This document shows positions 1 through 7,612 of a stretch of 37,490 nt of DNA, piece by piece; within the stretch, counting starts at the first letter, position 1, and each line of letters begins with the position of its first letter. This stretch comes from Candidatus Sumerlaeota bacterium (GTDB lineage Bacteria > UBP6 > UBA1177). The notes below the pieces were generated by a model. That model worked only from the letters and a program-made list of their open reading frames with translations. It was not told the DNA's origin and did not search any database. A program made the position numbers and the translations under genes. The stretch spans positions 1-37,490 of the forward strand of contig SLOD01000159.1 of the NCBI GenBank assembly GCA_007132725.1. Direction: 5' to 3'.

Positions 1-1535
1 AACCATGTTTCAATGACGGATCATGCAGAGACGGCTTAGAGTGTATTGACGGTATATGTGTACACCCTGACAGTGCCGAAACTGATGATGAAGAAAGTGA
101 TTTAAAAGAGAGTGAAGACGAGGATATGCAGGATGGTGAACATCTGTTCTTAGATGATGATGACCTTTTTGACGATGACGATTCTGACGAGTATCCCGAT
201 GAAGACCCTGATGAATCCGCCGATGAGGAGTATCCTGATGAATACCCCGATGAATATCACGATGAGGTGTATCCTGACGAAGACCCCGATGAAGAGTATC
301 CTGATGAAGACCCCGATGAAGAGTATCCTGATGAAGTTCCCGACGACTTGGAAGACACCCGTAATGTGGCGTGCACTAATACACTCCCTGACCATTCATC
401 CTGGGCATATCCGAATGAAGACGGGATGTTGACCCAAACCTTTGATGGGTCGGCATGGGTTCCGGAGGCAGATACATGTGTATGGGAATGCTATAAATGT
501 TTTTCAAAGGCATCCGGAGAATGTATTCCTACGATACTTGGCGGAGGAAACGGAACTGCAGGGGAACCTTATATTGTAACAACTGCTGAACATCTTGATG
601 AAGTAAGGTGTTATCTTTCCGCACACTTCATTCAGACTGACGATATAGATCTTTCAGAATACTCATCGGGAGAGGGATGGGTACCGATAGGAAGTGCAAC
701 AAAAAGGTTTGCCGGACACTATACAGCACAGTCAGGAAGTACAATAATCAACTTGTCAATAAATAGGCCCTCTGATAATTATCAGGGACTTTTTGGATAT
801 ATCCATACTGCGACCATTGAGGGAGTTTCTCTTGAAAATATAAATGTGACCGGAAAAAGCAATGTGGGTGCTCTTGCCGGTATAGCTGAAAGCTCAATGA
901 TAGAAGACTGTCACAGCATAAACGGAGAAGTTACCGGAAATAACAATGTGGGAGGGCTTGTCGGGAACAATTACGAAAACTCTATGATAAACAGGTCTTC
1001 CAGCGGCTTGGTAGATATAGATGGCAATGAAAGTGTAGGTGGTCTTGTCGGAATGAACTACAAGTCAAATATTTACAGAAGCTACTCAAGAAGTTATGTG
1101 CAGGGGAACCAGTTTGCAGGCGGGTTCGTCGGGTATATTATGGGAGACACCAGTTTGAAAGCCAAAGTATCCAACTGCTACAGCAGGGGGGAAGTTGTTA
1201 GAAAATCTGGAGTGGGTGATTCTGTAGCCAGTTTTGCCGGTTTCATAAACTATGGAGAGGTTGAATACTGTTACTGTACAGGGAGTGTAGATTTTGTCGG
1301 GGGCGTCAATCCGATGAACAGAGGTTTTGAAGGAGGAAATACCGGAGGCAACACCTACGGGTCGAATTTTTTTGATAAAGAAACTACCGGGCAGGAAACA
1401 TCGGTAGAAGCAGCTCAGGGGAAATCCACAGTCCAGATGCAGACAGAGACAACATACCAGGGAGAGGGATGGGATTTTGAGAATGTATGGGATATTGTGA
1501 CAGGAGTTAATGATGGATATCCGTATTTAAAGTGA
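1..1535 (+). CDS. Secreted Cys-rich/acidic-repeat/GLUG-motif surface protein (5' partial)
   Basis: The reading frame is open to the left edge, so the ORF-track start at 126 is an internal Met; 41 in-frame codons precede it and encode a cysteine-rich stretch including CFNDGSCRDGLECIDGIC. The true start and any signal peptide lie outside the window. Next comes a strongly acidic spacer of DEYPDE/DEDPDE units, partly an exact 27-bp DNA repeat. The C-terminal two thirds carry repeated GLUG-type modules such as NVGALAG, NVGGLVG and SVGGLVG, a motif typical of large secreted or surface-anchored bacterial proteins. The protein ends in a W-D-I...GYPYLK closing motif usual for GLUG repeats. I infer an extracellular adhesin or surface-layer role; no enzymatic motif is visible. 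It may be the end of a much longer protein. Confidence 0.85.
   Translation, partial: PCFNDGSCRDGLECIDGICVHPDSAETDDEESDLKESEDEDMQDGEHLFLDDDDLFDDDDSDEYPDEDPDESADEEYPDEYPDEYHDEVYPDEDPDEEYPDEDPDEEYPDEVPDDLEDTRNVACTNTLPDHSSWAYPNEDGMLTQTFDGSAWVPEADTCVWECYKCFSKASGECIPTILGGGNGTAGEPYIVTTAEHLDEVRCYLSAHFIQTDDIDLSEYSSGEGWVPIGSATKRFAGHYTAQSGSTIINLSINRPSDNYQGLFGYIHTATIEGVSLENINVTGKSNVGALAGIAESSMIEDCHSINGEVTGNNNVGGLVGNNYENSMINRSSSGLVDIDGNESVGGLVGMNYKSNIYRSYSRSYVQGNQFAGGFVGYIMGDTSLKAKVSNCYSRGEVVRKSGVGDSVASFAGFINYGEVEYCYCTGSVDFVGGVNPMNRGFEGGNTGGNTYGSNFFDKETTGQETSVEAAQGKSTVQMQTETTYQGEGWDFENVWDIVTGVNDGYPYLK
279..332 (+). repeat. 27-bp tandem repeat coding for EDPDEEYPD
   Basis: Two identical 27-base copies (279-305 and 306-332) begin GAAGACCCCGATGAAGAG, and a partial third copy follows. 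More degenerate copies extend upstream to about 190. The repeat is in frame (9 codons), so copy-number change would lengthen or shorten the acidic spacer without a frameshift. Confidence 0.85.
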
Positions 1536-1643
1536 TATGTTCTTTCCTTACAAGTAATTTTAATACTCCTCCTTATTTGCTTTTTTTTTCAAAAATGTTA
1601 ATCTTGTCTGTTTTTATTTGTCAATTGTATCCGGAGGTAGATC

Positions 1644-3092
1644 ATGAACGAAAAAGTAAAAGAAATCCTTGATGTTTTTGAGGAAATTAACAAGGTCCCA
1701 AGACAGAGCAAACATGAAGAAAAAATAAGCCGGTGGCTTGTTGACTGGGCACAAAAGAACGGTTTTAATGCAAAAAAAGATAAAGCCATGAATGTTCTTA
1801 TCGAAGTTCCGGCAACACCGGGATATGAAGATAAGCCTGTAATAGTTTTTCAGGGACATATGGATATGGTCTGTGAAAAAACTCCCGAAAGCACTCATGA
1901 TTTTTCAAAAGATCCAATTAAACATGTTTTTCATGGCGATTGGCTTAAAGCTAACGGGACAACTCTTGGAGCAGACAACGGAATAGCTCTTGCAATAGCA
2001 ATGGTAGTAGCAACAGACAAAACTGTTGTCCATCCGCCGCTTGAACTTCTTTTTACTGTCGATGAAGAAACCGGGCTCACAGGTGCCAATGCTCTTGAAC
2101 CGGGCTTTGTAAAAGGAAAAGTTCTCTTAAATCTTGACAGTGAAGACGAGGGTGTTTTTGTTATCGGTTGTGCCGGTGGAAAAGATACGAACATAGTCTT
2201 CACCCCTGAGTGGAAAAATGTTTGTGACAAAAACATTGCTGTTGAAATAAAGATCGGAGGACTTGAAGGTGGACACAGCGGAGTTGACATCCATCTCCCC
2301 AAAGGAAATGCCAATATCATACTTGCAAGAGTTCTTGATGCTGTCAGGACCGAAACCGGCTGCCTTAAAATAGGAAATGTTGACGGTGGCAGTGCTCACA
2401 ATGCAATTCCGAGAGATTCTTTTGCTGTAATAAGTGTAAAAGAAGACCAGCTTGAGAAAATGGAAACAGCTTTTAACAAAATTGCCGCCGATATAAAAGA
2501 AGAATGTAAAGTTCCTGAGCCGAAGCTTTCGATCACTCTTAAAAAAGGGATAGATTTTCAAGGGCAGTTCATGACAGGCGAAGATAGTAAAAAGTTCATT
2601 GACCTTATGATAGCACTGCCCAACGGTGTTGCCGCAATGAGTACTGAAATGGAGGGGCTTGTTGAAACTTCCAACAATTTCGCTACAATTAAAAGGAACG
2701 GTGACTCCTTTACAATTCTTACAAGTCAGAGAAGTTCAATAAAAAGTCGTCTTGAGTGGATAACCGCAAGAATTGAAAAACCGGGAACACTTGCCGGTGC
2801 TGAAGTTAAGAGTGGAAACGGATACCCCAACTGGCAGCCTAAACTTGATAGTAAACTCACTGAAAAATGTGTTTCAGTCTATGAAAAACTTTTTGGAAAG
2901 AAACCTGTGCTTGAAGTTATTCACGCCGGACTTGAGTGTGGAATAATCGGGGCAAAATATGATGGAATGGAGATGATATCTTACGGACCGACAATAATGA
3001 ATCCCCATTGTCCGGATGAGAAAATGTTTGTACCGAGTCTTGAAAAAACATGGGATTTCACAGTAGGGATTTTAAAAAGTTACTGCGAATAA
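1644..3092 (+). CDS. pepD: Aminoacyl-histidine dipeptidase (peptidase D, M20 family)
   Basis: This is a cytosolic zinc dipeptidase of the PepD type, which hydrolyses Xaa-His (carnosine-like) and other dipeptides. The N-terminal half shows the family's metal-site motifs in order: QGHMDMVCEK (His72), LGADNGIA (Asp111), VDEETGLTG (Glu141/142) and NLDSEDEG (Asp165). The last ligand is in NPHCPDE (His455). The inserted lid domain includes GGLEGGHSG. Length, 482 residues, is that of E. coli PepD. A strong Shine-Dalgarno sequence (GGAGG) sits seven bases before the ATG. It is first in a co-directional run ending with the SPL-like gene; the 24-bp gap to the next start suggests co-transcription. It is likely housekeeping peptide catabolism in a peptide-using anaerobe. 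Confidence 0.95.
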   Translation: MNEKVKEILDVFEEINKVPRQSKHEEKISRWLVDWAQKNGFNAKKDKAMNVLIEVPATPGYEDKPVIVFQGHMDMVCEKTPESTHDFSKDPIKHVFHGDWLKANGTTLGADNGIALAIAMVVATDKTVVHPPLELLFTVDEETGLTGANALEPGFVKGKVLLNLDSEDEGVFVIGCAGGKDTNIVFTPEWKNVCDKNIAVEIKIGGLEGGHSGVDIHLPKGNANIILARVLDAVRTETGCLKIGNVDGGSAHNAIPRDSFAVISVKEDQLEKMETAFNKIAADIKEECKVPEPKLSITLKKGIDFQGQFMTGEDSKKFIDLMIALPNGVAAMSTEMEGLVETSNNFATIKRNGDSFTILTSQRSSIKSRLEWITARIEKPGTLAGAEVKSGNGYPNWQPKLDSKLTEKCVSVYEKLFGKKPVLEVIHAGLECGIIGAKYDGMEMISYGPTIMNPHCPDEKMFVPSLEKTWDFTVGILKSYCE

Positions 3093-3104
3093 AAACAATC
3101 TCTT

Positions 3105-3110
3105 AAGGGG
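3105..3110 (+). promoter_or_regulatory. Shine-Dalgarno AAGGGG that fixes the start at 3117
   Basis: AAGGGG directly abuts the ATG at 3111, leaving no spacer. It stands six bases before the ATG at 3117, which begins MKKIFLM, a normal lipoprotein signal. The downstream ATG is therefore the likely start. Confidence 0.7.
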
Positions 3111-3116
3111 ATGATC

Positions 3117-4313
3117 ATGAAAAAAATTTTCCTGATGGCGGTGATGTTCCTTTTAATGGCAGGCTGCACAACTCATGAAGGTGTAGTCAAAGAACGGGAC
3201 ATCCCTATCTTTGCTCAAAAAACCGGAGCAAAACTGAATGACGGGAACATAGAACTTGTGGCCTGGATGACAGAGCCGTCCAAACCCAGACATGGTGAGC
3301 CTTTTAAAGTGATAACTTACTGGAAGTTCAAAGAACAACTCCCTGAAGGGTGGAAACTCTTCCTCCATTTTGAAGATGAAACCGGCAAAGAGAGATTTAT
3401 CTATGACCATGAATTTCTCGGTGGCAGGGTAAGGAGACTTGCTCTCAACAGGATCATAAGAGAAACCAGCGAAATAAAGGAGCTGCCAAGACACTTTGAT
3501 TCCAACTCCATGTATATAAGAACAGGTTTTTTTAAAGGGAGAGAGCGGACTGTGCCTGAAGAAAAATATAATGACGGCAAAAACAGACTCAACATAGGAC
3601 CCGTTGCGATCACTCAGCCCAATATCCTTAGAAAAAGGATGGATGTCTACGCTGTTGCCGCCAGATCCAGATCTCAGATAAAAATAGACGGGGAGTTCAA
3701 TGAAAGTTTCTGGAGCAATGCTTCCCGTGATGACAGATTCTGGCAGATTAAAGGTGACGATCTTTCACCTATAAGGACAACAGTTATGACCGCAATGGAT
3801 GACAAATATCTTTACATAGGTTTTGATGTTGAGGATGAAGATATTGTTGCACATTATAAAAATGACGGTGATCCGTTATGGGAAAAAGATGATGTAGTAG
3901 AAATATTTATCGATCCCAGAGGTGAAGGTAAAATTTACTATGAAATTCAAGTAAGTGCCGGCGGAGTAAAGTTTGACACTAAATTTAACGGCAGAAGAAA
4001 AAACAGGGATGACAGTTGGGACTCAAAAATCAAGTATGCCGTCAAAGTTGATGGAACTCTTAATGATCCCAGTGACAAAGATAAAGGTTGGAGAGCAGAG
4101 ATAGCCATTCCGTGGGAATCTATTGAAGATGCCCCAAGTATACCTCCTAAAGACGGTGAAGTGTGGAAAGTTTTCTTTTACAGAATAAACAGACACAGCA
4201 ACAAAAAATCGACTTATTCCGACTTTTCTGCATGGACACCTCCTTACTCAAATGATTTTCACAACTTGAAATATATGGGTGAACTGCATTTTGTTTATGA
4301 AGAAATCCTTTGA
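3117..4313 (+). CDS. Lipoprotein with C-terminal CBM9-like (DOMON-type) domain
   Basis: From the ATG at 3117 the protein begins MKKIFLM and has a lipobox ending LMAGC (Cys17), so it should be a lipid-anchored envelope protein. Residues about 30-165 form a beta-rich domain with no motif I can name. From about residue 180 to the end there is a family-9 carbohydrate-binding-like domain, recognisable from IDGEFNESFWSNA, then the alternating strand pattern of DKYLYIGFDVEDEDI, DDVVEIFIDPRGEGK, YYEIQVSAGG and WRAEIAIPWESI. Such domains bind sugars, or in related proteins haem or quinones. No catalytic domain is attached, so a binding or accessory role is inferred. It follows pepD by 24 bp and precedes another exported protein by 19 bp. 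Confidence 0.8.
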   Translation: MKKIFLMAVMFLLMAGCTTHEGVVKERDIPIFAQKTGAKLNDGNIELVAWMTEPSKPRHGEPFKVITYWKFKEQLPEGWKLFLHFEDETGKERFIYDHEFLGGRVRRLALNRIIRETSEIKELPRHFDSNSMYIRTGFFKGRERTVPEEKYNDGKNRLNIGPVAITQPNILRKRMDVYAVAARSRSQIKIDGEFNESFWSNASRDDRFWQIKGDDLSPIRTTVMTAMDDKYLYIGFDVEDEDIVAHYKNDGDPLWEKDDVVEIFIDPRGEGKIYYEIQVSAGGVKFDTKFNGRRKNRDDSWDSKIKYAVKVDGTLNDPSDKDKGWRAEIAIPWESIEDAPSIPPKDGEVWKVFFYRINRHSNKKSTYSDFSAWTPPYSNDFHNLKYMGELHFVYEEIL

Positions 4314-4332
4314 CCGGTTTTAACATGGAACA

Positions 4333-5142
4333 ATGACTGTAAAATATTTTTTTATACTGTCACTGATCTTTTTTGCCTCTGTAAATATCTTTGCACAGGA
4401 GTCACACCAAAGCCGGAGATCTAAAATACTTTCAGAAAGAATTGAAAAAGAAAGAGCGGAAATCGTTTATGATCTAAGAGTTTCCCAATTGGAAATGCAG
4501 TATTTGGGAAACAACTATCTAAACGGTTTGATAAAAAAACAAAAACTGGAATTTCTTATTAAATCTTCAGAGTTTATGAGAGACAACTGCATCCCTTTCG
4601 ATTCCAGATGCCGCAACTTGTATAATATGTCCATTGCTTATTTGAAAGATGAAATAAGAGTTGTCGAAAGAGACCTTCTGGAACAGGAAAATATCATTTC
4701 CGATGCAAAAAACAGGGTGGATTCTCTTACAGAACGACTGCAGTACATTGAAGAAGGGATAGTTATTGAAGAAAAGGAAAGAAGAGTTTCTGCCGCTATC
4801 CCTGAATTGAAAAAAGCTTTCAAATGTAACCGCTTTAGAGGGTGGAACCATTACAGAGGAGTTTTTATAGACCCGGAAGATATGAATGACCTCCCTTTTA
4901 CGATGTTTGTTAAAGATGTTGTAAAACTTGATTTGGGAGGGTATCTTATTGCTCTTGAAGCGGGTGAGCATATAATAAATTTTACTTATGTTGAAAAGCC
5001 GCTTGTTAAAAAAGGAGAAGTCACAGGAATGGGTTCTCCCGTTTTTCAGGGAAGTGCAGGCAACCCTGTTATGCCGGACAAAGTGCTTGTATTTATTAAT
5101 AAGAACAACAGGTTTGTGAATCCGGGGTTTATGTGCAGATAG
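4333..5142 (+). CDS. Exported coiled-coil protein of unknown function
   Basis: I do not recognise the family. The N-terminus (MTVKYFFILSLIFFASVNIFAQ) is a signal peptide, probably cleaved after FAQ. Residues about 25-155 are highly charged and helical with heptad-like spacing, typical of a coiled coil. The C-terminal 100 residues are more beta-like, with a Gly/Pro-rich end and no catalytic motif. Two cysteines in the DNCIPFDSRCRN segment could form a disulfide. Only a weak GGAA precedes the ATG. It lies 19 bp after the CBM9-like lipoprotein gene and 25 bp before hydF, so it is probably translated from the same message. A periplasmic structural or scaffolding role is a guess. Confidence 0.7.
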   Translation: MTVKYFFILSLIFFASVNIFAQESHQSRRSKILSERIEKERAEIVYDLRVSQLEMQYLGNNYLNGLIKKQKLEFLIKSSEFMRDNCIPFDSRCRNLYNMSIAYLKDEIRVVERDLLEQENIISDAKNRVDSLTERLQYIEEGIVIEEKERRVSAAIPELKKAFKCNRFRGWNHYRGVFIDPEDMNDLPFTMFVKDVVKLDLGGYLIALEAGEHIINFTYVEKPLVKKGEVTGMGSPVFQGSAGNPVMPDKVLVFINKNNRFVNPGFMCR

Positions 5143-5167
5143 TTACATTTTAAAAGGAGACATAAAA

Positions 5168-6406
5168 ATGGTCAAAGCAAAAACAATTCGGGGAGACCGA
5201 TTGCATATAGCGTTTTTCGGAAGAAGGAATGTCGGGAAATCATCTCTTATCAATGCTCTTACCAAACAACAGGTATCCATTGTTTCAGAGGTGCCCGGTA
5301 CTACGACAGACCCTGTATTCAAATCCATGGAACTGGCTCCTGTGGGACCTGTGGTCATTGTTGATACTGCCGGAATGGACGATCTGTTCAATGACTTAGG
5401 CGGAGAAAGGATCAAAAGGTCGGAAAGAATACTTTCTAAAACAGATATCGGGATCATTGTCATAGATTCGTCAGGAAAAGCAGGTGAGTTCGAAGAGAGA
5501 CTCATAAAGCTCTTAGAAAAAAATAACAGCTCGGTAATAATTGTTCTTAACAAAACAGATGCCGGCATTTCAGAAAATGTTTCTCAATGGGTAGAAAATA
5601 AAGATGTTATAAAAGTAAGTGCAAAAGAACTTAAAGGGATCGAAGATATAAAAACCCGTATTATTGAGATAGCTCCTCCTGAGTGGGAACCTCCATTTTT
5701 AAATGATCTGGTCAAAAAAGGGGAGACGGTGCTTCTTGTAATACCGATAGACACCGGAGCTCCCAAAGGAAGACTCATAATGCCTCAGGTAAAAGCATTG
5801 AGAGATGCTCTTGATGGCCATGCTGTTGCTTTAATGTGCAAAGAAAGTGAGCTTGAACAGGCCCTTGGTGCTTTAAAAAAGCCTCCTGCTCTTGTTGTCA
5901 TTGATTCCCAGGTGTTTGCTCTTGTTGCAGCTAAGATACCGGAAAGTGTGCTACTTACTTCGTTTTCTATTCTTTCTATCAGACAGAAAGGAGACCTTAA
6001 TGAAATGGTCAATGGGGTTTTAGCCGTTAAAGAGCTTAAGCCGGGGGACAGGATATTAATTGCCGAAAGCTGTTCGCATCATCCACTGGAAGATGATATA
6101 GGAAGGATAAAGATCCCTAAATGGCTCAATGAATTTGCCGGAGGAGATTTAATAATTGATACTGTACCCGGATGCGAATATCCTGACGATATTTCAAACT
6201 ACAGTCTTGTCGTGCACTGTGGAGCATGCACTTTGAATAGAAAAGAGATGCTTCGGAGACAGTCTATCCCTGCCCAAGCTGAAGTTCCCATGACCAATTA
6301 CGGAGTTTTGATAAGTTATCTTCACGGGGTATTCCCAAGAGCTCTCAAACCTTTCCCCGAAATATACTCCCTTTTTGGAAAGTATACCGATAATTCAGAT
6401 AAATAA
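5168..6406 (+). CDS. hydF: [FeFe]-hydrogenase H-cluster maturation GTPase HydF
   Basis: HydF is the GTPase scaffold on which the 2Fe subcluster of [FeFe]-hydrogenase is assembled before delivery to HydA. The N-terminal G domain shows the P-loop GRRNVGKS (18-25), a Thr-rich G2 (PGTTTDP), DTAG (66-69) and NKTD (128-131). The C-terminal [4Fe-4S] domain has the family signature ESCSHHPLEDDIGR (Cys302, His304, His305), then VHCGACTLNRKEM (Cys351, Cys354). All three cluster cysteines are present, and 412 residues is normal length. A good GGAG Shine-Dalgarno sequence precedes the ATG. HydE, HydG and the hydrogenase are not in the window, so they must be encoded elsewhere. It is followed 20 bp later by a radical SAM gene. 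Confidence 0.96.
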   Translation: MVKAKTIRGDRLHIAFFGRRNVGKSSLINALTKQQVSIVSEVPGTTTDPVFKSMELAPVGPVVIVDTAGMDDLFNDLGGERIKRSERILSKTDIGIIVIDSSGKAGEFEERLIKLLEKNNSSVIIVLNKTDAGISENVSQWVENKDVIKVSAKELKGIEDIKTRIIEIAPPEWEPPFLNDLVKKGETVLLVIPIDTGAPKGRLIMPQVKALRDALDGHAVALMCKESELEQALGALKKPPALVVIDSQVFALVAAKIPESVLLTSFSILSIRQKGDLNEMVNGVLAVKELKPGDRILIAESCSHHPLEDDIGRIKIPKWLNEFAGGDLIIDTVPGCEYPDDISNYSLVVHCGACTLNRKEMLRRQSIPAQAEVPMTNYGVLISYLHGVFPRALKPFPEIYSLFGKYTDNSDK

Positions 6407-6426
6407 TAGTCATTTAGGAGAAAAAG

Positions 6427-7536
6427 GTGGTCCGTCCGGAAATTAAGAGAATTGTAATTGATCCCGGGGTTAAAGATGCAAATATGGCACTTTCGATAGC
6501 CTCAGGTCTTTCAATTGCACCGGAATTTATGTCAAAAGAGGAACTAATTGAAGATATAAGGGGAAATAGCGGAAAAGATTTTTTTAAAACAGCTAAAAAA
6601 ACATTGTTTTTCACAAAAAACAAAGGAAATTTCCTCAAAAAGTGTCCGGGAAGCAGAGGAGTAGTATGTTGTGACTACTACACTCTGAACAGTGTCACCG
6701 GATGCCCCTATGACTGTTCATACTGCATACTTCAGCACTACATTGAAAACAATCCTTTTACAACCGTTTTTTTAAACAGGGAAAAAGCAGTTGATGAAAT
6801 AGAAAAGTTCCTTAAAAAGAGCAGAAAAATCAGAGTTGGAACAGGGGAGCTTGCCGATTCACTTGCCCTTGATCATCTACTTGATGAAACCGGCTTTTTT
6901 TTAAGTGAAATTGAAAATAGAGGTCTGAGTGAAAAAGTTCAGTTCGAATTCAAAACTAAATCCGCTGAAATTAATAACTTTATTGAAAAATATAGAAGAC
7001 ATCGTTCTGTTGAAACAATTGCAGCCTTTTCAGTGAACATTCCTCTTTTTCAGCAAAATGAGGAGCATGGCTCCGCAACTGTTGAAGAGAGGATCCGCTC
7101 AGCAAAGCAGCTTTCCAAAGAAGGGATCAAAATATCGATACATTTTGATCCGGTGTTGATGCTGGATGAGCTTTTTGAAAGTTATATGGAGCTTATAGAT
7201 CAAGTTTTTGGCACACTTGACTGTTCAAAGATAGTCTGGATAAGCATGGGCGGATTCAGGCATACCCTTTCTCTCACATCTACGATACGGGAAAGATGGC
7301 CGGAAAGTCTTCTGCTGAAAGGTGAAATGTTCCCTTCAAAGTCAGACAACAAACTCAGATACCTTGCAACATCAAGGAGAAAGTTCTATAAAGCTTTTAT
7401 CGGGAGAATAGGTGGATACTTCAATGGAAAACCTCCTCTGTATATGTGTATGGAAAAGCCGTTTATGTGGGCGGACTTAAAATTGCCGCTAATAAAAGAA
7501 GTTTTTCCAAAAGGTAAAAATTGTCTTTTAAAATAA
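6427..7536 (+). CDS. Radical SAM protein, spore-photoproduct-lyase-like (SplB/COG1533 group)
   Basis: The start is a GTG with AGGAG eight to nine bases upstream. The [4Fe-4S]/SAM motif is CPYDCSYC (Cys93, Cys97, Cys100; CX3CX2C) with the following ILQHY resembling the YLQT of spore photoproduct lyase. The overall layout also resembles SPL, including the later SVN and F-D-P segments. However, the segment matching SPL's ACTSD, which carries the essential hydrogen-donor cysteine, reads VGTGELADS here, with no cysteine. True thymine-dimer (spore photoproduct) repair is therefore doubtful, and there is no sign of sporulation genes. The gene lies 20 bp after hydF, so a role linked to hydrogenase maturation or another radical reaction is possible but unproven. 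Confidence 0.75.
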   Translation: MVRPEIKRIVIDPGVKDANMALSIASGLSIAPEFMSKEELIEDIRGNSGKDFFKTAKKTLFFTKNKGNFLKKCPGSRGVVCCDYYTLNSVTGCPYDCSYCILQHYIENNPFTTVFLNREKAVDEIEKFLKKSRKIRVGTGELADSLALDHLLDETGFFLSEIENRGLSEKVQFEFKTKSAEINNFIEKYRRHRSVETIAAFSVNIPLFQQNEEHGSATVEERIRSAKQLSKEGIKISIHFDPVLMLDELFESYMELIDQVFGTLDCSKIVWISMGGFRHTLSLTSTIRERWPESLLLKGEMFPSKSDNKLRYLATSRRKFYKAFIGRIGGYFNGKPPLYMCMEKPFMWADLKLPLIKEVFPKGKNCLLK

Positions 7537-7553
7537 CTTTTGTCTGTTATTTT
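7530..7553 (+). terminator. Possible weak terminator overlapping the SPL-like stop codon
   Basis: AAAATAAC and GTTATTTT form an 8-bp perfect stem around an 8-base loop, with the stem overlapping the TAA stop. The stem is AT-rich and no strong U-tract follows, so termination efficiency is doubtful. Confidence 0.3.
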
Positions 7554-7572
7554 GATAAAAATAAGCTATAAT
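7544..7572 (+). promoter_or_regulatory. Sigma-70-type promoter upstream of the CGNG lipoprotein
   Basis: A perfect -10 TATAAT lies at 7567-7572. The box 17 bases upstream is CTGTTA, a weak -35 match; TTGTCT lies 21 bases upstream. The -10 is about 40 bases before the start codon, consistent with a separate transcription unit. Confidence 0.45.
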
Positions 7573-7612
7573 GTTTTGTCTGTGTGTTAATTTTACCTTG
7601 CAGGAGGGGTGA

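Noticed and set aside
126-128. ATG at 126 as the start of the first gene
   Set aside because: The frame is open upstream to the window edge and encodes a coherent Cys-rich module, so this is an internal Met.
150-395. Antisense and alternate-frame ORFs over the acidic repeat
   Set aside because: They are shadows of the 27-bp repeat, with repetitive Ile/Arg or Met/Thr content and no start signal.
1590-1630. TTGTCT...TTGTAT as a promoter for pepD
   Set aside because: The spacer is 15 bases and the -10 abuts the Shine-Dalgarno sequence, leaving no room for a leader.
6427-7536. True spore photoproduct lyase
   Set aside because: The essential donor cysteine segment is not conserved and no sporulation genes are visible.
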